Assembly: GCF_018588585.1 (NCBI RefSeq)
Contig: NZ_JAEUFG010000032.1
Location: 1 to 41,467, forward strand
DNA length: 41,467 nt
DNA from: Bacillus sp. SM2101
GTDB taxonomy: Bacteria > Bacillota > Bacilli > Bacillales > SM2101
Reading direction: 5' to 3'
Shown here: one piece after another, positions 25,420 to 34,726 of the stretch
Layout of the letters: each line of letters starts with the position of its first letter
Numbering within the stretch: the first letter of the stretch is position 1
Notes under the pieces: model-generated
What the model saw: only the letters and a program-made list of their open reading frames with translations
What the model was told of the DNA's origin: nothing
The model's database searches: none
Made by a program: the position numbers and the translations under genes

Positions 25420-26095
25420 AACCATAGTCCCCTCTCATTTCATCACGGGCAATTTTGCCATTTTCAATTGCAATAACTCGTTTTTTAATTTTGTTTACGA
25501 TCTCACTATTATGAGTCGCCATCAAAATTGTCGTTCCCCTATTATTAATTTCCTCAAATATGTCCATGATTTCCCACGCTGTATCTGGGTCAAGGTTCCC
25601 CGTAGGTTCATCTGCTATCATTATTTTTGGAGAGTTAACGATGGAACGGGCAATAGATACACGCTGCTGCTCTCCACCAGATAATTCATCTGGCTTAAAA
25701 CGGGCCTTATGCTTCAGGCGAACTAAATCTAATACTCCCATCACTCTTCGTTTTATGTATTTTGGATTCTCTTCAATGACTTCTAAAGCAAATGCTACAT
25801 TTTCATATACAGTAAGCTTAGGAAGAAGTTTAAAATCTTGAAAGACAACTCCTATATGCCTTCGTAACAAAGGAACCTTTTTTTCTTTAAGACTTGATAA
25901 ATTGATTCCATTTATCATAATTGAACCATTTGAAGGCCTTTCTTCACGGTACATCATTTTAATAAACGTTGATTTCCCAGCACCACTAGGTCCAACGACA
26001 TATACAAATTCACCTTCATTAATTTTCACACTAATCCCGTTAATCGCAAGGACCCCGTTTGGATAAGTTTTATACACATCCTGCATTTCTATCAT
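25409..26095 (-). CDS. ftsE: Cell-division ATP-binding protein FtsE
   Basis: A 228-residue ATPase with Walker A GPSGAGKST (35-43), signature LSGGEQQR (138-145), Walker B KIMIADEP (157-164) and the FtsE-typical GNLDPDTAWEIM. Length equals that of B. subtilis FtsE as I recall it. The ATG at 26095 has AGGTGAT upstream; the frame to 26104 begins inside that ribosome site. It is the first gene of ftsE-ftsX-M23 hydrolase. An extended -10 (26200-26208) lies about 105 bases upstream. Confidence 0.95.
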   Translation of the reverse strand: MIEMQDVYKTYPNGVLAINGISVKINEGEFVYVVGPSGAGKSTFIKMMYREERPSNGSIMINGINLSSLKEKKVPLLRRHIGVVFQDFKLLPKLTVYENVAFALEVIEENPKYIKRRVMGVLDLVRLKHKARFKPDELSGGEQQRVSIARSIVNSPKIMIADEPTGNLDPDTAWEIMDIFEEINNRGTTILMATHNSEIVNKIKKRVIAIENGKIARDEMRGDYGYEI

Positions 26096-26199
26096 TAATA
26101 TCACCTAAATTTTGTCATTTTATGTAAAAAACACTCTTGTTAGTCTGTTTTTTGACAAATTATATGGATAAATCCAATAATTTTACATTCACAATATCC

Positions 26200-26208
26200 A
26201 TTATAACA
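26200..26208 (-). promoter_or_regulatory. Candidate extended -10 promoter for ftsEX
   Basis: TGTTATAAT on the minus strand, about 105 bases before the ftsE start. A second TATAAT lies closer (about 26160) with a weak -35. Confidence 0.4.
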
Positions 26209-26467
26209 TCAAAGATAGACTATTTAGGACAAAAAATTATTACAGTTATATTTCAAAAAGAGCACCAGACTCACTCAATTAATCGTGAACATTGTCAAAA
26301 GAGATAGAAAAATAAAGCTTTTTTCCTAAATTAAAAGATCTTTGTAAATTTAGTTGCTATTTGTTTATATAGAAACTCTTCTTATTTACTATTAGGTCTA
26401 AAGCAGGTGAAAAATAGAAATAGAGTTAATAATTAATCCAAAAGATAAAGGAGGTAATTGTTTAGGG

Positions 26468-26500
26468 GTGTCCGCAGTAGCTAGATTTTCCTACAAATAA
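26468..26500 (+). other. Strong ribosome site with an 11-codon frame (GTG to TAA), possible relic
   Basis: A perfect AAAGGAGGT (26447-26455) on the plus strand precedes the short frame V-S-A-V-A-R-F-S-Y-K. It stops exactly at the base of the terminator hairpin. The spacing (about 12) is long. It may be the decayed front of a small gene or a leader peptide; no function is claimed. Confidence 0.25.
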
Positions 26501-26534
26501 AAAAAGTCAAACCGTGTTAATGGAATGACTTTTT
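26501..26534 (-). terminator. Terminator of the cytochrome c-551 gene
   Basis: A 9-bp stem AAAAAGTCA / TGACTTTTT with a 16-base loop, ending in TTTTTTT on the minus strand. It would also stop plus-strand transcripts. Confidence 0.75.
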
Positions 26535-26561
26535 ATGTAAAAGCTAATTGTTATCAAAAAC

Positions 26562-26936
26562 TTATTTTTTCTCAGCTAACCATGCTGCAACATTTACTGC
26601 ATCATCGCCAGTAATGATTCCACCACTCATAGAACCTTGACCATTCGCAATGATATCTTCAATGTCTGCTTGTGAAAGCTTACTGCCAATATCCTCTAGC
26701 TGTGGACCAAATCCGCCTTCTAAATTTCCACCGTGACAACCAGCACAGCTTTGTTTATAAACATCTTCTGCTGCAGCAACATTCACTGCACCTGTATCTC
26801 CTGTTTCTGTTTCTGTTTCTTCAGTTGGTGTAGTTTCAGCCTCTTCTTTTGGTTCTGTAGCTTCATCTCCGCCACCACCACAAGCAGCTAAAACAAGAGA
26901 TGTACCCATCAATAATGCAAGTAATTTCTTTTTCAT
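26562..26936 (-). CDS. cccB: Cytochrome c-551 lipoprotein (CccB-like)
   Basis: A 124-residue lipoprotein. The signal peptide ends VLAAC with lipidated C19. An acidic, threonine-rich linker (about 24-50) precedes the heme domain. Heme is attached by C64-A-G-C67-H68, with M103 (GQGSMSG) as the likely sixth ligand. Members carry electrons on the outer membrane face, often to cytochrome oxidase. The ATG at 26936 follows GAGGGGGAA; the longer frame to 27062 overlaps the preceding gene and lacks a site. Position between the YitT-family gene and ftsE matches the B. subtilis cccB locus. Confidence 0.92.
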   Translation of the reverse strand: MKKKLLALLMGTSLVLAACGGGGDEATEPKEEAETTPTEETETETGDTGAVNVAAAEDVYKQSCAGCHGGNLEGGFGPQLEDIGSKLSQADIEDIIANGQGSMSGGIITGDDAVNVAAWLAEKK

Positions 26937-26991
26937 TTGCGATTCCCCCTCATGTCTGAAATTAGTAAAATATAACTTTATTATACCCAAT

Positions 26992-27861
26992 TTAGGCCCT
27001 TTTAAAACCCTCACCAAGGACTTCGGTGGCGTCCATAGCAACGACAAATGCTGATGTATCAATGCTTTTAACCAATTGTTTCAATTTAGTGAACTCTGTT
27101 TGGTTCACAACACACATAAGAATTGGCTTTTCGTCATCCGTATAGCCCCCAAAAGCTGAGAGCTTTGTCACTCCTCGATCAAGTTCATGCAATATTTTAC
27201 TACGGACTTCCTCTTGCTCATTTGTAATAATCATTGCCATTTTTGAATAGCCTAACCCAACTTGTATGAAATTAATCGTTTTACTCGTAACAAATAATGC
27301 GATAATTGCATATAGACCACTTTCAATATCAAATACAATAGCCGCTGTTATAACAATGATACCGTCAATAAATGCGACGCATGTTCCAAGGGCAATGCCT
27401 GTATACTTATGAAAAATTTGCGCAGCTAAATCTGTTCCTCCTGTTGATGCTTGTCCACGAAAAACGATTCCTAGCCCTAGTCCGACACCCATTCCTCCAA
27501 ATAATGCCCCTAATAGCGGGTTTTGAGTAGCAGGCTCGAGGTTTTCAGATAAATAAACAACAAACGGCAAAAACACTGTACCAATTAATGTTTTCATTCC
27601 AAATTTCCGACCAAGTAATATTACGCCAGCGATAAATAATGGTACATTGAATGCCCATTGCACATAAGCAGGCTTCCATCCGAACATCTCTTTAGTAATC
27701 GTACTAATACCACTTACCCCACCAGAGGCAACATTGTTCGGTAGTAAAAACAAGTTAAAAGCAAGAGCAACAATAGCCGATCCAATCAGTATATAACATA
27801 TGTCTAGTGTTGCGATTATTTTCGGGTCCAATGCTTGACTCTTACGGCTTCGTTTCTTCAT
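26992..27861 (-). CDS. yvjA: YitT-family membrane protein (YvjA-like)
   Basis: A 289-residue protein with five to six membrane segments in residues 20-185. The family marks are LLPNNVASGGVSGISTI and FRGQASTGGTDL. A C-terminal soluble DUF2179 domain (about 205-280) contains TKLSAFGGYTDDEKPILMCV. The biochemical role of the family is unsettled. The ATG at 27861 follows GGTGGAG. It occupies the place of yvjA between prfB and cccB in B. subtilis, hence the symbol. An array of 21-bp repeats lies upstream. Confidence 0.88.
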   Translation of the reverse strand: MKKRSRKSQALDPKIIATLDICYILIGSAIVALAFNLFLLPNNVASGGVSGISTITKEMFGWKPAYVQWAFNVPLFIAGVILLGRKFGMKTLIGTVFLPFVVYLSENLEPATQNPLLGALFGGMGVGLGLGIVFRGQASTGGTDLAAQIFHKYTGIALGTCVAFIDGIIVITAAIVFDIESGLYAIIALFVTSKTINFIQVGLGYSKMAMIITNEQEEVRSKILHELDRGVTKLSAFGGYTDDEKPILMCVVNQTEFTKLKQLVKSIDTSAFVVAMDATEVLGEGFKRA

Positions 27862-28278
27862 CCTTTTTTCTCCACCTTTTTAAACACAATTCTAAAAGTC
27901 ATGTAGACAATTTAACTAATTGCCTATGAGAGTATAGCATGGTGGAAATATCGTGTAAATGCTAACCATATAACGTGTTAAAGGAGTAAACTATAGAAGG
28001 AACTTATTGCTTATTTTTTGTTTGAGGAACTATCTTATAAGTGGTAAAAAATGAAAAATACTTAACGCATAGAACTTAATGAGAGACATAAGAGGGAGTT
28101 TCGAGGAATAATTTAATCTCGTACTTATATATAGTAGTTTTTGGTGCCAAATTGATTTGATTAAATATGATTTATTGTTCACTCGTTATGATTGTCTACA
28201 TGTTTGGGTTAAATGTTCTGTATATTGTGTAAACCTATTATTTTTTTGTTGAACATGCTTGTTATAGTCCATTTTTAT
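27862..28278. other. Intergenic stretch upstream of the YitT-family gene
   Basis: AT-rich with no supported gene. It should hold the promoter of the YitT-family gene, which I could not place with confidence. Confidence 0.4.
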
Positions 28279-28458
28279 GCTGTTACTCGCTAAACTTTTT
28301 GGTTTATTGGCTAAATGGAGGCTTTTACTTGCCATATTCTTTCGTTTACTGTTCAAATGTGAGGGTTTACTTGCCGTATTCTTTCGTTTACTGTTCAAAT
28401 GTGAGGGTTTACTTGCCGTATTCTTTCGTTTACTGTCCCAATGGAGGATTTACTTGCC
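28279..28458 (-). repeat. 21-bp tandem repeat array 2 (AGTAAA core), about 9 units
   Basis: Read on the minus strand, units begin GGCAAGTAAAC or (G/A)ACAGTAAACG and repeat every 21 bases (first 20). Two unit types alternate, GGCAAGTAAACCCTCACATT-like and GAACAGTAAACGAAAGAATA-like, giving a 42-bp higher period. The last units drift (AGCCAATAAACC, AGCGAGTAACAG). The core AGTAAA and the period are those of array 1, while the variable halves differ. Confidence 0.9.
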
Positions 28459-28502
28459 TAAGTAGTAAAAACACAAAAAACTATTCTCATAATAAGGTAC
28501 AC

Positions 28503-28529
28503 AAAAACCCCACTCATATAGAATGGGGC
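28503..28529 (-). terminator. Terminator of prfB
   Basis: CCCCA / TGGGG stem with further pairs inside, followed on the minus strand by TTTTTG. It lies 10 bases after the prfB stop. Confidence 0.75.
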
Positions 28530-28538
28530 AACATCTGT

Positions 28539-29640
28539 TTAGTTAAGTTTTGAACGAAGGTACGAATCGATGAATGAATCAAGCTCACCATCCATCACAC
28601 CTTGTACGTTACCTACTTCAGTATTCGTACGATGATCTTTCACGAGAGAATACGGATGGAATACGTAAGAACGAATTTGACTTCCCCAGCCGATCTCCTT
28701 TTGCTCACCACGAATTTCAGCAAGCTGCTCTTGTTGTTCTTCAATTTTCTTTTGATAGAGCTTTGCTTTTAACATTTTCATCGCTCGATCACGGTTTTTA
28801 ATTTGTGAACGCTCTGATTGGCACGTAACAACAACGTTCGTCGGAGTATGAGTAATCCTTACTGCCGAATCTGTCGTATTGACGTGCTGACCACCCGCCC
28901 CACTTGCACGGTACGTGTCTATTTTCAAATCTTCAGTACGAATATCAATTTCAATGTCTTCGTTAAACTCTGGCATCACTTCACATGATACGAAAGACGT
29001 ATGACGACGACCTGACGAATCAAAAGGTGAGATTCGAACGAGGCGATGAACACCTTTTTCCGCTTTTAAATAGCCGTATGCATTATGCCCTTTAATTAAC
29101 AGTGTGACACTTTTAATACCAGCTTCGTCTCCTGGTAAATAATCCAAGGTTTCTACTTTGTAACCTCTTCGCTCTGCCCAACGTGTGTACATACGCAATA
29201 GCATTGAACCCCAATCTTGTGATTCAGTACCACCCGCACCTGGATGTAGCTCTAAAATTGCATTATTTTTGTCATAAGGTTCACTTAATAACAATTCTAA
29301 TTCAAATGTATTTAAGTCCTTCGTTAATGCTTTACATTCATTTTCAAGCTCTTTTTGTAAATCATCATCTGGCTCTTCTTTGACTAGCTCATGAGTCACT
29401 TCAAGATTTTCAAATGTCTCATTTAGCGCTGTGAACTTGTTAACTAAGTCTTTTAAGCCATTTGCTTCATTTATGACAGTTTGAGCCGCTTGTTGATCAT
29501 CCCAAAAGGATGGTGCTGCCATTAATACTTCCAACTCATCTATTCGTGCTTGCTTCGTATCGAGGTCAAAGAGACCCCCTAAAATCAGCTAAACGAGTAG
29601 CCATCTTGTCAAGCTCTTGCTTAATTTCAACTAAATCCAT
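28539..29640 (-). CDS. prfB: Peptide chain release factor 2, programmed +1 frameshift
   Basis: Release factor 2 is encoded in two overlapping frames. The ATG at 29640 (site GAGGTGG) opens 24 codons ending R-G-S-L, then TGA at 29568-29566. The slip context is the classic one: AGGGGG just upstream, CTT, then TGA-C. After a +1 shift translation resumes with GAC at 29567 and runs to 28539, giving 366 residues. SPF (about 204-206) reads stop codons UGA and UAA; GGQ (about 249-251) drives peptide release. The internal TGA makes expression self-limiting, since RF2 itself ends the short product. The gene follows secA, as usual in Bacillaceae. Confidence 0.97.
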
Positions 29641-29734
29641 TTATTTTCCACCTCAATAATAATTTTTACCTACCTTACATGTATATCCTCTTGACTGTAA
29701 TCTAAATACATTAAAACAAATTATCATAGAAAAT

Positions 29735-29764
29735 AGGTGAGCTAGCATCCACTCCAACTCACCT
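29735..29764 (-). terminator. Hairpin between secA and prfB
   Basis: AGGTGAG / CTCACCT stem with a 16-base loop, followed on the minus strand by ATTTTC. It could be an attenuating terminator, letting some secA transcripts read into prfB. Confidence 0.5.
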
Positions 29765-29826
29765 TTGTTCACAGTAAAGAATAAAATAACCTTTATCTCT
29801 GTATAGCATCGAGGGTCAGATCCCCG

Positions 29827-32334
29827 TTATTTGCCGTGGCACTGTTTAAATTTCTTCCCACTTCCGCAATAACATGGGTCATTTCGGCCGATGGAGACTG
29901 CTTTTTTAACTGGTTTGCGCTTTTGCTTTTCTCCGTCTTGCTTTGGATTAACCGCCTGTCCTTTTGCGACTTCTTGACGTTGGAGGTTGTTTCGAATTTG
30001 CGCTTTCATCACATACTTAGCAACGTCCTCTTCAACTGAAGCCACCATATTTTCAAACATCGAAAATCCTTCCATTTGATACTCACGTAATGGATCAATC
30101 TGGCCATAAGCTCGAAGATGAATACCTTGACGAAGATGATCCATCGCGTCAATATGATCCATCCATTTACTATCAACCGCACGCAGAACGATAACTTTTT
30201 CAAACTCACGCATCTGCTCTGGCGCTAATTGTTGTTCTTTTTCATCATAACGTTCTTTTACTTTTGCATAGATGAGCTCACTAATTTCTTCAGGCTCCTG
30301 ACCTTTAATTTGGTCAAGTGAGACATCACCTTCAGCAAGCATCGTTGCATTTGTATAATCAATGATGCCTTTAAGGTTCCACTCTTCTGGAAGCTCTTCC
30401 TTCGGAGTATGCAATTCAACAGATCGTTCAATCGTTGACTTAATCATACCTTCAACGATATCACGAAGGTTTTCTGATGACAGGACGTCAGATCTTTGTT
30501 TATATATAATTTCACGCTGCTGACGTAATACATCATCATATTGTAAAAGCTGCTTACGAGCATCAAAGTTATTTCCTTCAACACGTTTTTGAGCTGATTC
30601 AACGGCTCTTGAAACCATTTTACTTTGAATAGGCTGTGTATCATCCATGCCTAGTCGCTCCATCATCGCTTTCATATTGTCCGATCCGAAGCGACGCATC
30701 AGCTCATCTTCCATGGATAAATAAAATTGTGTCACCCCTGGATCTCCTTGACGACCGGAACGACCACGTAATTGATTGTCAATTCGGCGACTTTCATGAC
30801 GTTCTGTACCAATTACCGAAAGTCCTCCTGCTTCCTTCACACCTTCACCAAGTTTAATATCTGTACCACGTCCAGCCATGTTCGTTGCAATCGTTACCGC
30901 ACCAGGTTGACCGGCTTCTTCGATAATCTGTGCCTCTTTCCCATGATTTTTCGCATTTAAGATGTGATGAGGAATACCCTTTTTCTTTAAAAACTTAGAT
31001 ATAATTTCAGAAGTTTCAATAGCCACTGTTCCAACAAGTACAGGCTGCCCTTTTTGATGGCGTTCGGCAATATCTTCAACAACTGCTCGAAACTTCCCTT
31101 CGATCGTTTTATAAATAAGATCGGCACGATCATCACGTACGATTGGCCTATTCGTTGGGATGACGACAACGTGCATGTTATATATATTCCTAAACTCTTC
31201 TTCTTCTGTTTTTGCCGTACCTGTCATACCCGAAAGCTTTTCATACATACGGAAATAGTTTTGGAACGTTACTGTTGCCAGTGTCATGCTTTCATTTTGA
31301 ATATCAAGTCCTTCTTTGGCTTCAATTGCTTGATGTAAACCTTCACTATATCGACGGCCTTTCATCAAACGTCCCGTAAAAGGATCAACGATCACAACTT
31401 CGCCATCTTGAACAACATAATCAATGTCTTTATGCATACTAGCATGCGCTTTTAACGCTTGATTTATATGATGATTTAATGAAACATGTGTAATATCAAA
31501 TAGGTTATCAATACCGAAAGCACGTTCAGCCTTATTCATGCCTTCTTCAGTTAGCTGAACACCTTTTGATTTTTCATCGAAAATAAAATCTGATTCTTTA
31601 TTTAGCGTACGTACGAACGCATTAGCTTGTACATATAATTGTGCTGACTTTTGTGCTGAACCAGATATAATTAGAGGTGTTCTTGCTTCATCAATAAGAA
31701 TTGAGTCAACCTCATCAATCACCGCATAATACAGCGGTCGCTGAACCATCTGTTCTTTGTATAGCACCATATTATCACGTAAATAATCAAACCCTAGCTC
31801 ATTGTTCGTTGCATATGTAATATCAGCTGCATACGCCTCTATTTTTTCCTCACGAGACATACCGTTTAAGTTCAAACCGACTGTTAATCCTAAAAATTCA
31901 TATAGCTGACCCATCTCATGAGCATCACGACTTGCTAAATATTCATTGACAGTTACAACGTGCACACCTTTTCCTGTCAAGGCATTTAAGTATACCGGCA
32001 TTGTCGCTGTTAATGTTTTACCTTCTCCTGTTTTCATCTCAGAAATATTACCATCATGAAGGGAAACACCCCCCATTAATTGTACCTTATATGGATATAA
32101 GCCTAACACACGCTTTGCTGCTTCACGAACAACCGCAAAGGCTTCAACAAGCATATCATCAAGCTTTTCCCCTTTATCATAACGACCTTTGAATTCTGCT
32201 GTTTTTGATTGTAACTGCTCATCCGTTAAGTTAGCCATATCTGCACTTAATGAATCAATTTGTGCTGCAAGCTTTTCCAATTTAGTAATTTGACGTTTAT
32301 TACCATCAAGTACTTTCTTTATCATTCCAAGCAT
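29827..32334 (-). CDS. secA: Preprotein translocase motor SecA
   Basis: An 835-residue ATPase that drives proteins through SecYEG. Walker A lies in MKTGEGKT (about 100-107). The second strand motif is [15 protein letters not shown], and [12 protein letters not shown] belongs to the first nucleotide-binding fold. Helicase motifs in the second fold include [13 protein letters not shown] and [11 protein letters not shown]. The zinc tail at the C-terminus has C821, C823, C832 and H833 ([16 protein letters not shown]), used for SecB or ribosome and lipid contact. The ATG at 32334 has AGAGGAG upstream. It is encoded upstream of prfB as in B. subtilis. Confidence 0.98.
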   Translation of the reverse strand: MLGMIKKVLDGNKRQITKLEKLAAQIDSLSADMANLTDEQLQSKTAEFKGRYDKGEKLDDMLVEAFAVVREAAKRVLGLYPYKVQLMGGVSLHDGNISEMKTGEGKTLTATMPVYLNALTGKGVHVVTVNEYLASRDAHEMGQLYEFLGLTVGLNLNGMSREEKIEAYAADITYATNNELGFDYLRDNMVLYKEQMVQRPLYYAVIDEVDSILIDEARTPLIISGSAQKSAQLYVQANAFVRTLNKESDFIFDEKSKGVQLTEEGMNKAERAFGIDNLFDITHVSLNHHINQALKAHASMHKDIDYVVQDGEVVIVDPFTGRLMKGRRYSEGLHQAIEAKEGLDIQNESMTLATVTFQNYFRMYEKLSGMTGTAKTEEEEFRNIYNMHVVVIPTNRPIVRDDRADLIYKTIEGKFRAVVEDIAERHQKGQPVLVGTVAIETSEIISKFLKKKGIPHHILNAKNHGKEAQIIEEAGQPGAVTIATNMAGRGTDIKLGEGVKEAGGLSVIGTERHESRRIDNQLRGRSGRQGDPGVTQFYLSMEDELMRRFGSDNMKAMMERLGMDDTQPIQSKMVSRAVESAQKRVEGNNFDARKQLLQYDDVLRQQREIIYKQRSDVLSSENLRDIVEGMIKSTIERSVELHTPKEELPEEWNLKGIIDYTNATMLAEGDVSLDQIKGQEPEEISELIYAKVKERYDEKEQQLAPEQMREFEKVIVLRAVDSKWMDHIDAMDHLRQGIHLRAYGQIDPLREYQMEGFSMFENMVASVEEDVAKYVMKAQIRNNLQRQEVAKGQAVNPKQDGEKQKRKPVKKAVSIGRNDPCYCGSGKKFKQCHGK

Positions 32335-32820
32335 TCAAAACGCTCCTCTATTTTTCATATAAGTTACACCCAATACGACACATTCTCTCACTGGATATAT
32401 AATAATGTATATACTAAGTTTTTTCCCTTATAGAAATCCTATTTCTAATATTAACATTTTGAGACAAAGTGAACAACATTTTGGAGGAATGTGGGAGCAT
32501 AAGAAGGCAGAATCATATGAATATTTTTTATTTCATTCAAAAACCTTAACAAAACTTGTATGAAAAAGAGTTAGTTCATTCTTCTAAGTACATTTTTTTA
32601 AATAACTCAGTTTACGAAAAGTAATTGTTAAAAGAGGGATATGTGACAACCACATCGTTTTTCATTGTAAATCATTCATAATTAGGCTGTAGACATCTAA
32701 GACTGATCAATGGATAAAATTAGAGGTGCGGAAGTTTTTTCATGAAGTGATATAGATTGAGTTTTCAACTACTTTCGTTTTCATTTATACAATTTGTAGT
32801 TAGTGGTGATGTAGTACGTA
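32335..32820. other. Intergenic stretch upstream of secA
   Basis: It holds the secA promoter region (AT-rich around 32390-32440, no clear boxes) and a weak family-1-like fragment near 32612-32640 (GTTTACGAAAAG). No gene is supported. Confidence 0.4.
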
Positions 32821-33105
32821 TTAATAGCGGTATTTTTTATTAATTTCATCAGTCATGAACTGAAACATGGAGTGATGTTGCTGAAGAGATTGTTCAATAT
32901 GTTTAAAATGACTCCTTGACTCAGAAAGGTTATTTACAACAGCTTCCTTAATTTCCGTTACATCGTTTTCAATCTTCGATAGTCGCTTATCTACTTTTGT
33001 AAAACGCTCGTCCATTTCACCTTCTAACTTCGTGAAACGTCCATTTATCTCTGTTCTAAATTCCCGCATTTCGCTCATAAATTCTAATAAAATCTTCTCC
33101 ATCAT
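32821..33105 (-). CDS. Small coiled-coil protein, function unknown
   Basis: A 94-residue acidic and basic protein predicted to be almost all helix. Heptad-like repeats (RFTKLEGEMDERFTKVDKRL then SKIENDVTEIKEAV) indicate a coiled coil at about residues 20-65. The end is histidine-rich (HFKHIEQSLQQHHSMF). There is no signal or membrane segment. The ATG at 33105 follows GGAGGTG. It stands alone between hpf and secA. I do not recognise a named family. Confidence 0.7.
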   Translation of the reverse strand: MMEKILLEFMSEMREFRTEINGRFTKLEGEMDERFTKVDKRLSKIENDVTEIKEAVVNNLSESRSHFKHIEQSLQQHHSMFQFMTDEINKKYRY

Positions 33106-33319
33106 ATTCACCTCCATTCATTAACATTAATTAAAAAGCCTCACAATAAACTCCTACTCGTCATAAACCACAAATATAAGGTTACTCGACATATACTATT
33201 ATATTATTAAAAAAGTAACATTTCTATAAAAAAGCAATGAGATATAGACCAATAATACAAGAAATCATATGCAATTCCATACAAAGCAAGCACTTTACTC
33301 ATACCTCACATTAACCATC

Positions 33320-33353
33320 AAAAAACGCTAGGTTATGAACAACCTAACGTTTT
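33320..33353 (-). terminator. Terminator of hpf
   Basis: AAAACGTTAGGTT / AACCTAGCGTTTT stem (one mismatch) with a 6-base loop and a T-run on the minus strand, 14 bases after the stop. Confidence 0.8.
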
Positions 33354-33366
33354 CTTATCAATTTTT

Positions 33367-33912
33367 TTAATTCGGTTCAATTAAACCGTATTTGCCATCT
33401 TTTCTTAAATAAACCACATTTGTGCGGTTCGTCTCTGAGTTCGTAAATACGTAGAAGTTATGACCGAGCATATTCATTTGCAGGATTGCTTCTTCACTGT
33501 CCATCGGCTTTAAGTTAAAGCGCTTTGTACGTACAAGCTTTAAGTCATCCTCTTCTTCATCAGGAATCGCTACAGGCTCATTTGTAAACATATATTTAGG
33601 AGTTCCAGTATCTCGGAACTTACGGTTCACCTTAGTTTTATGCTTGCGAATTTGACGCTCAAGTTTATCTAGCACAAGGTCAATCGCTGCATACATATCT
33701 TCATGATTTTCCTCTGCTCTTAACAATAGCTGAGACATTGGAATCGTTACTTCTATTTTAGAATGCTTATCACTATGAACTTTTAAATTAACATGAACTG
33801 TGGCATCTGAAGAATCATCGAAATACCTTTCTAATTTACCAATCTTTTTCTCAACATACTCACGCAATGCTGGAGTTACTTCAATGTTTTCACCACGAAT
33901 GTTGTAAATCAT
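33367..33912 (-). CDS. hpf: Long-form ribosome hibernation-promoting factor
   Basis: A 181-residue long HPF. The N-terminal S30AE domain (1-100) begins MIYNIRGENIEVTPALREYV and should block the ribosomal decoding site. A linker (about 105-125) joins the C-terminal domain (VRTKRFNLKPMDSEEAILQM then GHNFYVFTNSET), which dimerises ribosomes into 100S particles. The ATG at 33912 has AAGGAGGAG. It matches B. subtilis yvyD/hpf by place between fliT and secA. That gene answers to sigma-B and sigma-H; I could not identify such promoters here, and a MITE-like element occupies the upstream region. Confidence 0.95.
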   Translation of the reverse strand: MIYNIRGENIEVTPALREYVEKKIGKLERYFDDSSDATVHVNLKVHSDKHSKIEVTIPMSQLLLRAEENHEDMYAAIDLVLDKLERQIRKHKTKVNRKFRDTGTPKYMFTNEPVAIPDEEEDDLKLVRTKRFNLKPMDSEEAILQMNMLGHNFYVFTNSETNRTNVVYLRKDGKYGLIEPN

Positions 33913-33940
33913 ACACGAACTCCTCCTTTAGTTAACTTGA

Positions 33941-34092
33941 GGATGTTCAAAAAAGTCCGGGAAAAATGACAGTGAATATCTGCGTTGGTTCGCTTTTCCG
34001 ATCCTCATGTACCCTTTAAACGTACACCCTGGTACTCAAAGCTCCACCGCCTTGATCTTCTTCGTCCTTTTTATCCTCATTTTTGAACTCCA
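33941..34092. repeat. MITE-like element, family 2, full copy upstream of hpf
   Basis: The ends GGATGTTCAAAAA and TTTTTGAACTCC are inverted repeats. The interior holds CTGCGTTGGTTCGCTTTTCC, ACGTACACCCTGGTACTCAA and TTCTTCGTCCTTTTTATCCT. From memory this sequence is common between genes of Bacillus and relatives. There is no coding potential. Confidence 0.65.
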
Positions 34093-34100
34093 TTTTGAAA

Positions 34101-34166
34101 GGATGTTCAAAAAGTCCAGGAATAAGACTTTACAATTCCCCATCCTTCTTATCCTCATTTTCTTGA
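34101..34166. repeat. MITE-like element, family 2, internally deleted copy
   Basis: Exactly 160 bases after the first, GGATGTTCAAAAAGTCCAGG recurs. It is followed after a short interval by ATCCTTCTTATCCTCATTTT, the right part of the element, so about 90 interior bases are missing. Confidence 0.55.
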
Positions 34167-34616
34167 AACTTATAACTTATTCGAGTTAAGATTGTGTGGA
34201 AGTTGTTTAAAATCTATACGCCACATACCCTTCTCTTATCTCTAGAAATCCGCTAAGCGGTTTTCTTAAGCTATGTATATACATTTCTACAATGCCCTTA
34301 TCATTTCCTTCTTAAACGTCAAATAAACTGTGAATAAATTGTGACGATTTTCATTATATACATAACCGATATATTACAAATTAGACGTTAGAAGAAGGGA
34401 GTATGTAAAATTAGTTAAAAGATTTTTATATCAAACCCAGCTTATGAAAAAGCGACTTACAGTTGTTGATGAAAGTGATTAATACACTCGTCCGTAACGA
34501 CCGATATTCAGCATGCTACAAATCCATTTTTTAGAGGGTAATTATTGTTATGCACAAAAAAGGATCCTTATGAATCATGACCTTTCCTTTTTGCTTTATG
34601 AAAGGAATTTAATACA
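34167..34616. other. Intergenic stretch between hpf and the flagellar operon
   Basis: No gene found. It contains a short palindrome CCGCTAAGCGG near 34250 and a weak AAAAAAGGA / TCCTTTTT hairpin near 34555-34592, of unclear use. Confidence 0.4.
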
Positions 34617-34656
34617 ATAAAAAAGGGACTGATCATTTTTAAGCTGATCAACCCCT
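34617..34656 (-). terminator. Terminator of the flaG-fliDST operon
   Basis: AGGG-x2-TGATCA / TGATCA-x2-CCCT stem followed by TTTTTT on the minus strand, about 70 bases after the last gene. Confidence 0.8.
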
Positions 34657-34726
34657 AAGAACTCTTTCTTCATAACAAATTGTTTAACAATACATGTTAA
34701 GGGAATGCTAATGAACCAACATCTTT

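Noticed and set aside
26937-27062. N-terminal extension of the cytochrome c gene
   Set aside because: It overlaps the YitT-family gene end, lacks a ribosome site and would bury the lipoprotein signal.
28279-28458. CRISPR array or coding repeat protein
   Set aside because: The same spacer-free 21-bp structure as array 1; the open frames on both strands are a by-product of the period being divisible by three.
28539-29534. prfB as a truncated 331-residue gene starting at an internal codon
   Set aside because: The upstream frame from 29640 and the canonical slip site restore the full 366-residue protein.
29560-29575. Sequencing error causing a frameshift in prfB
   Set aside because: The context AGGGGG, CTT, TGA-C is the conserved recoding signal, so the shift is expected.
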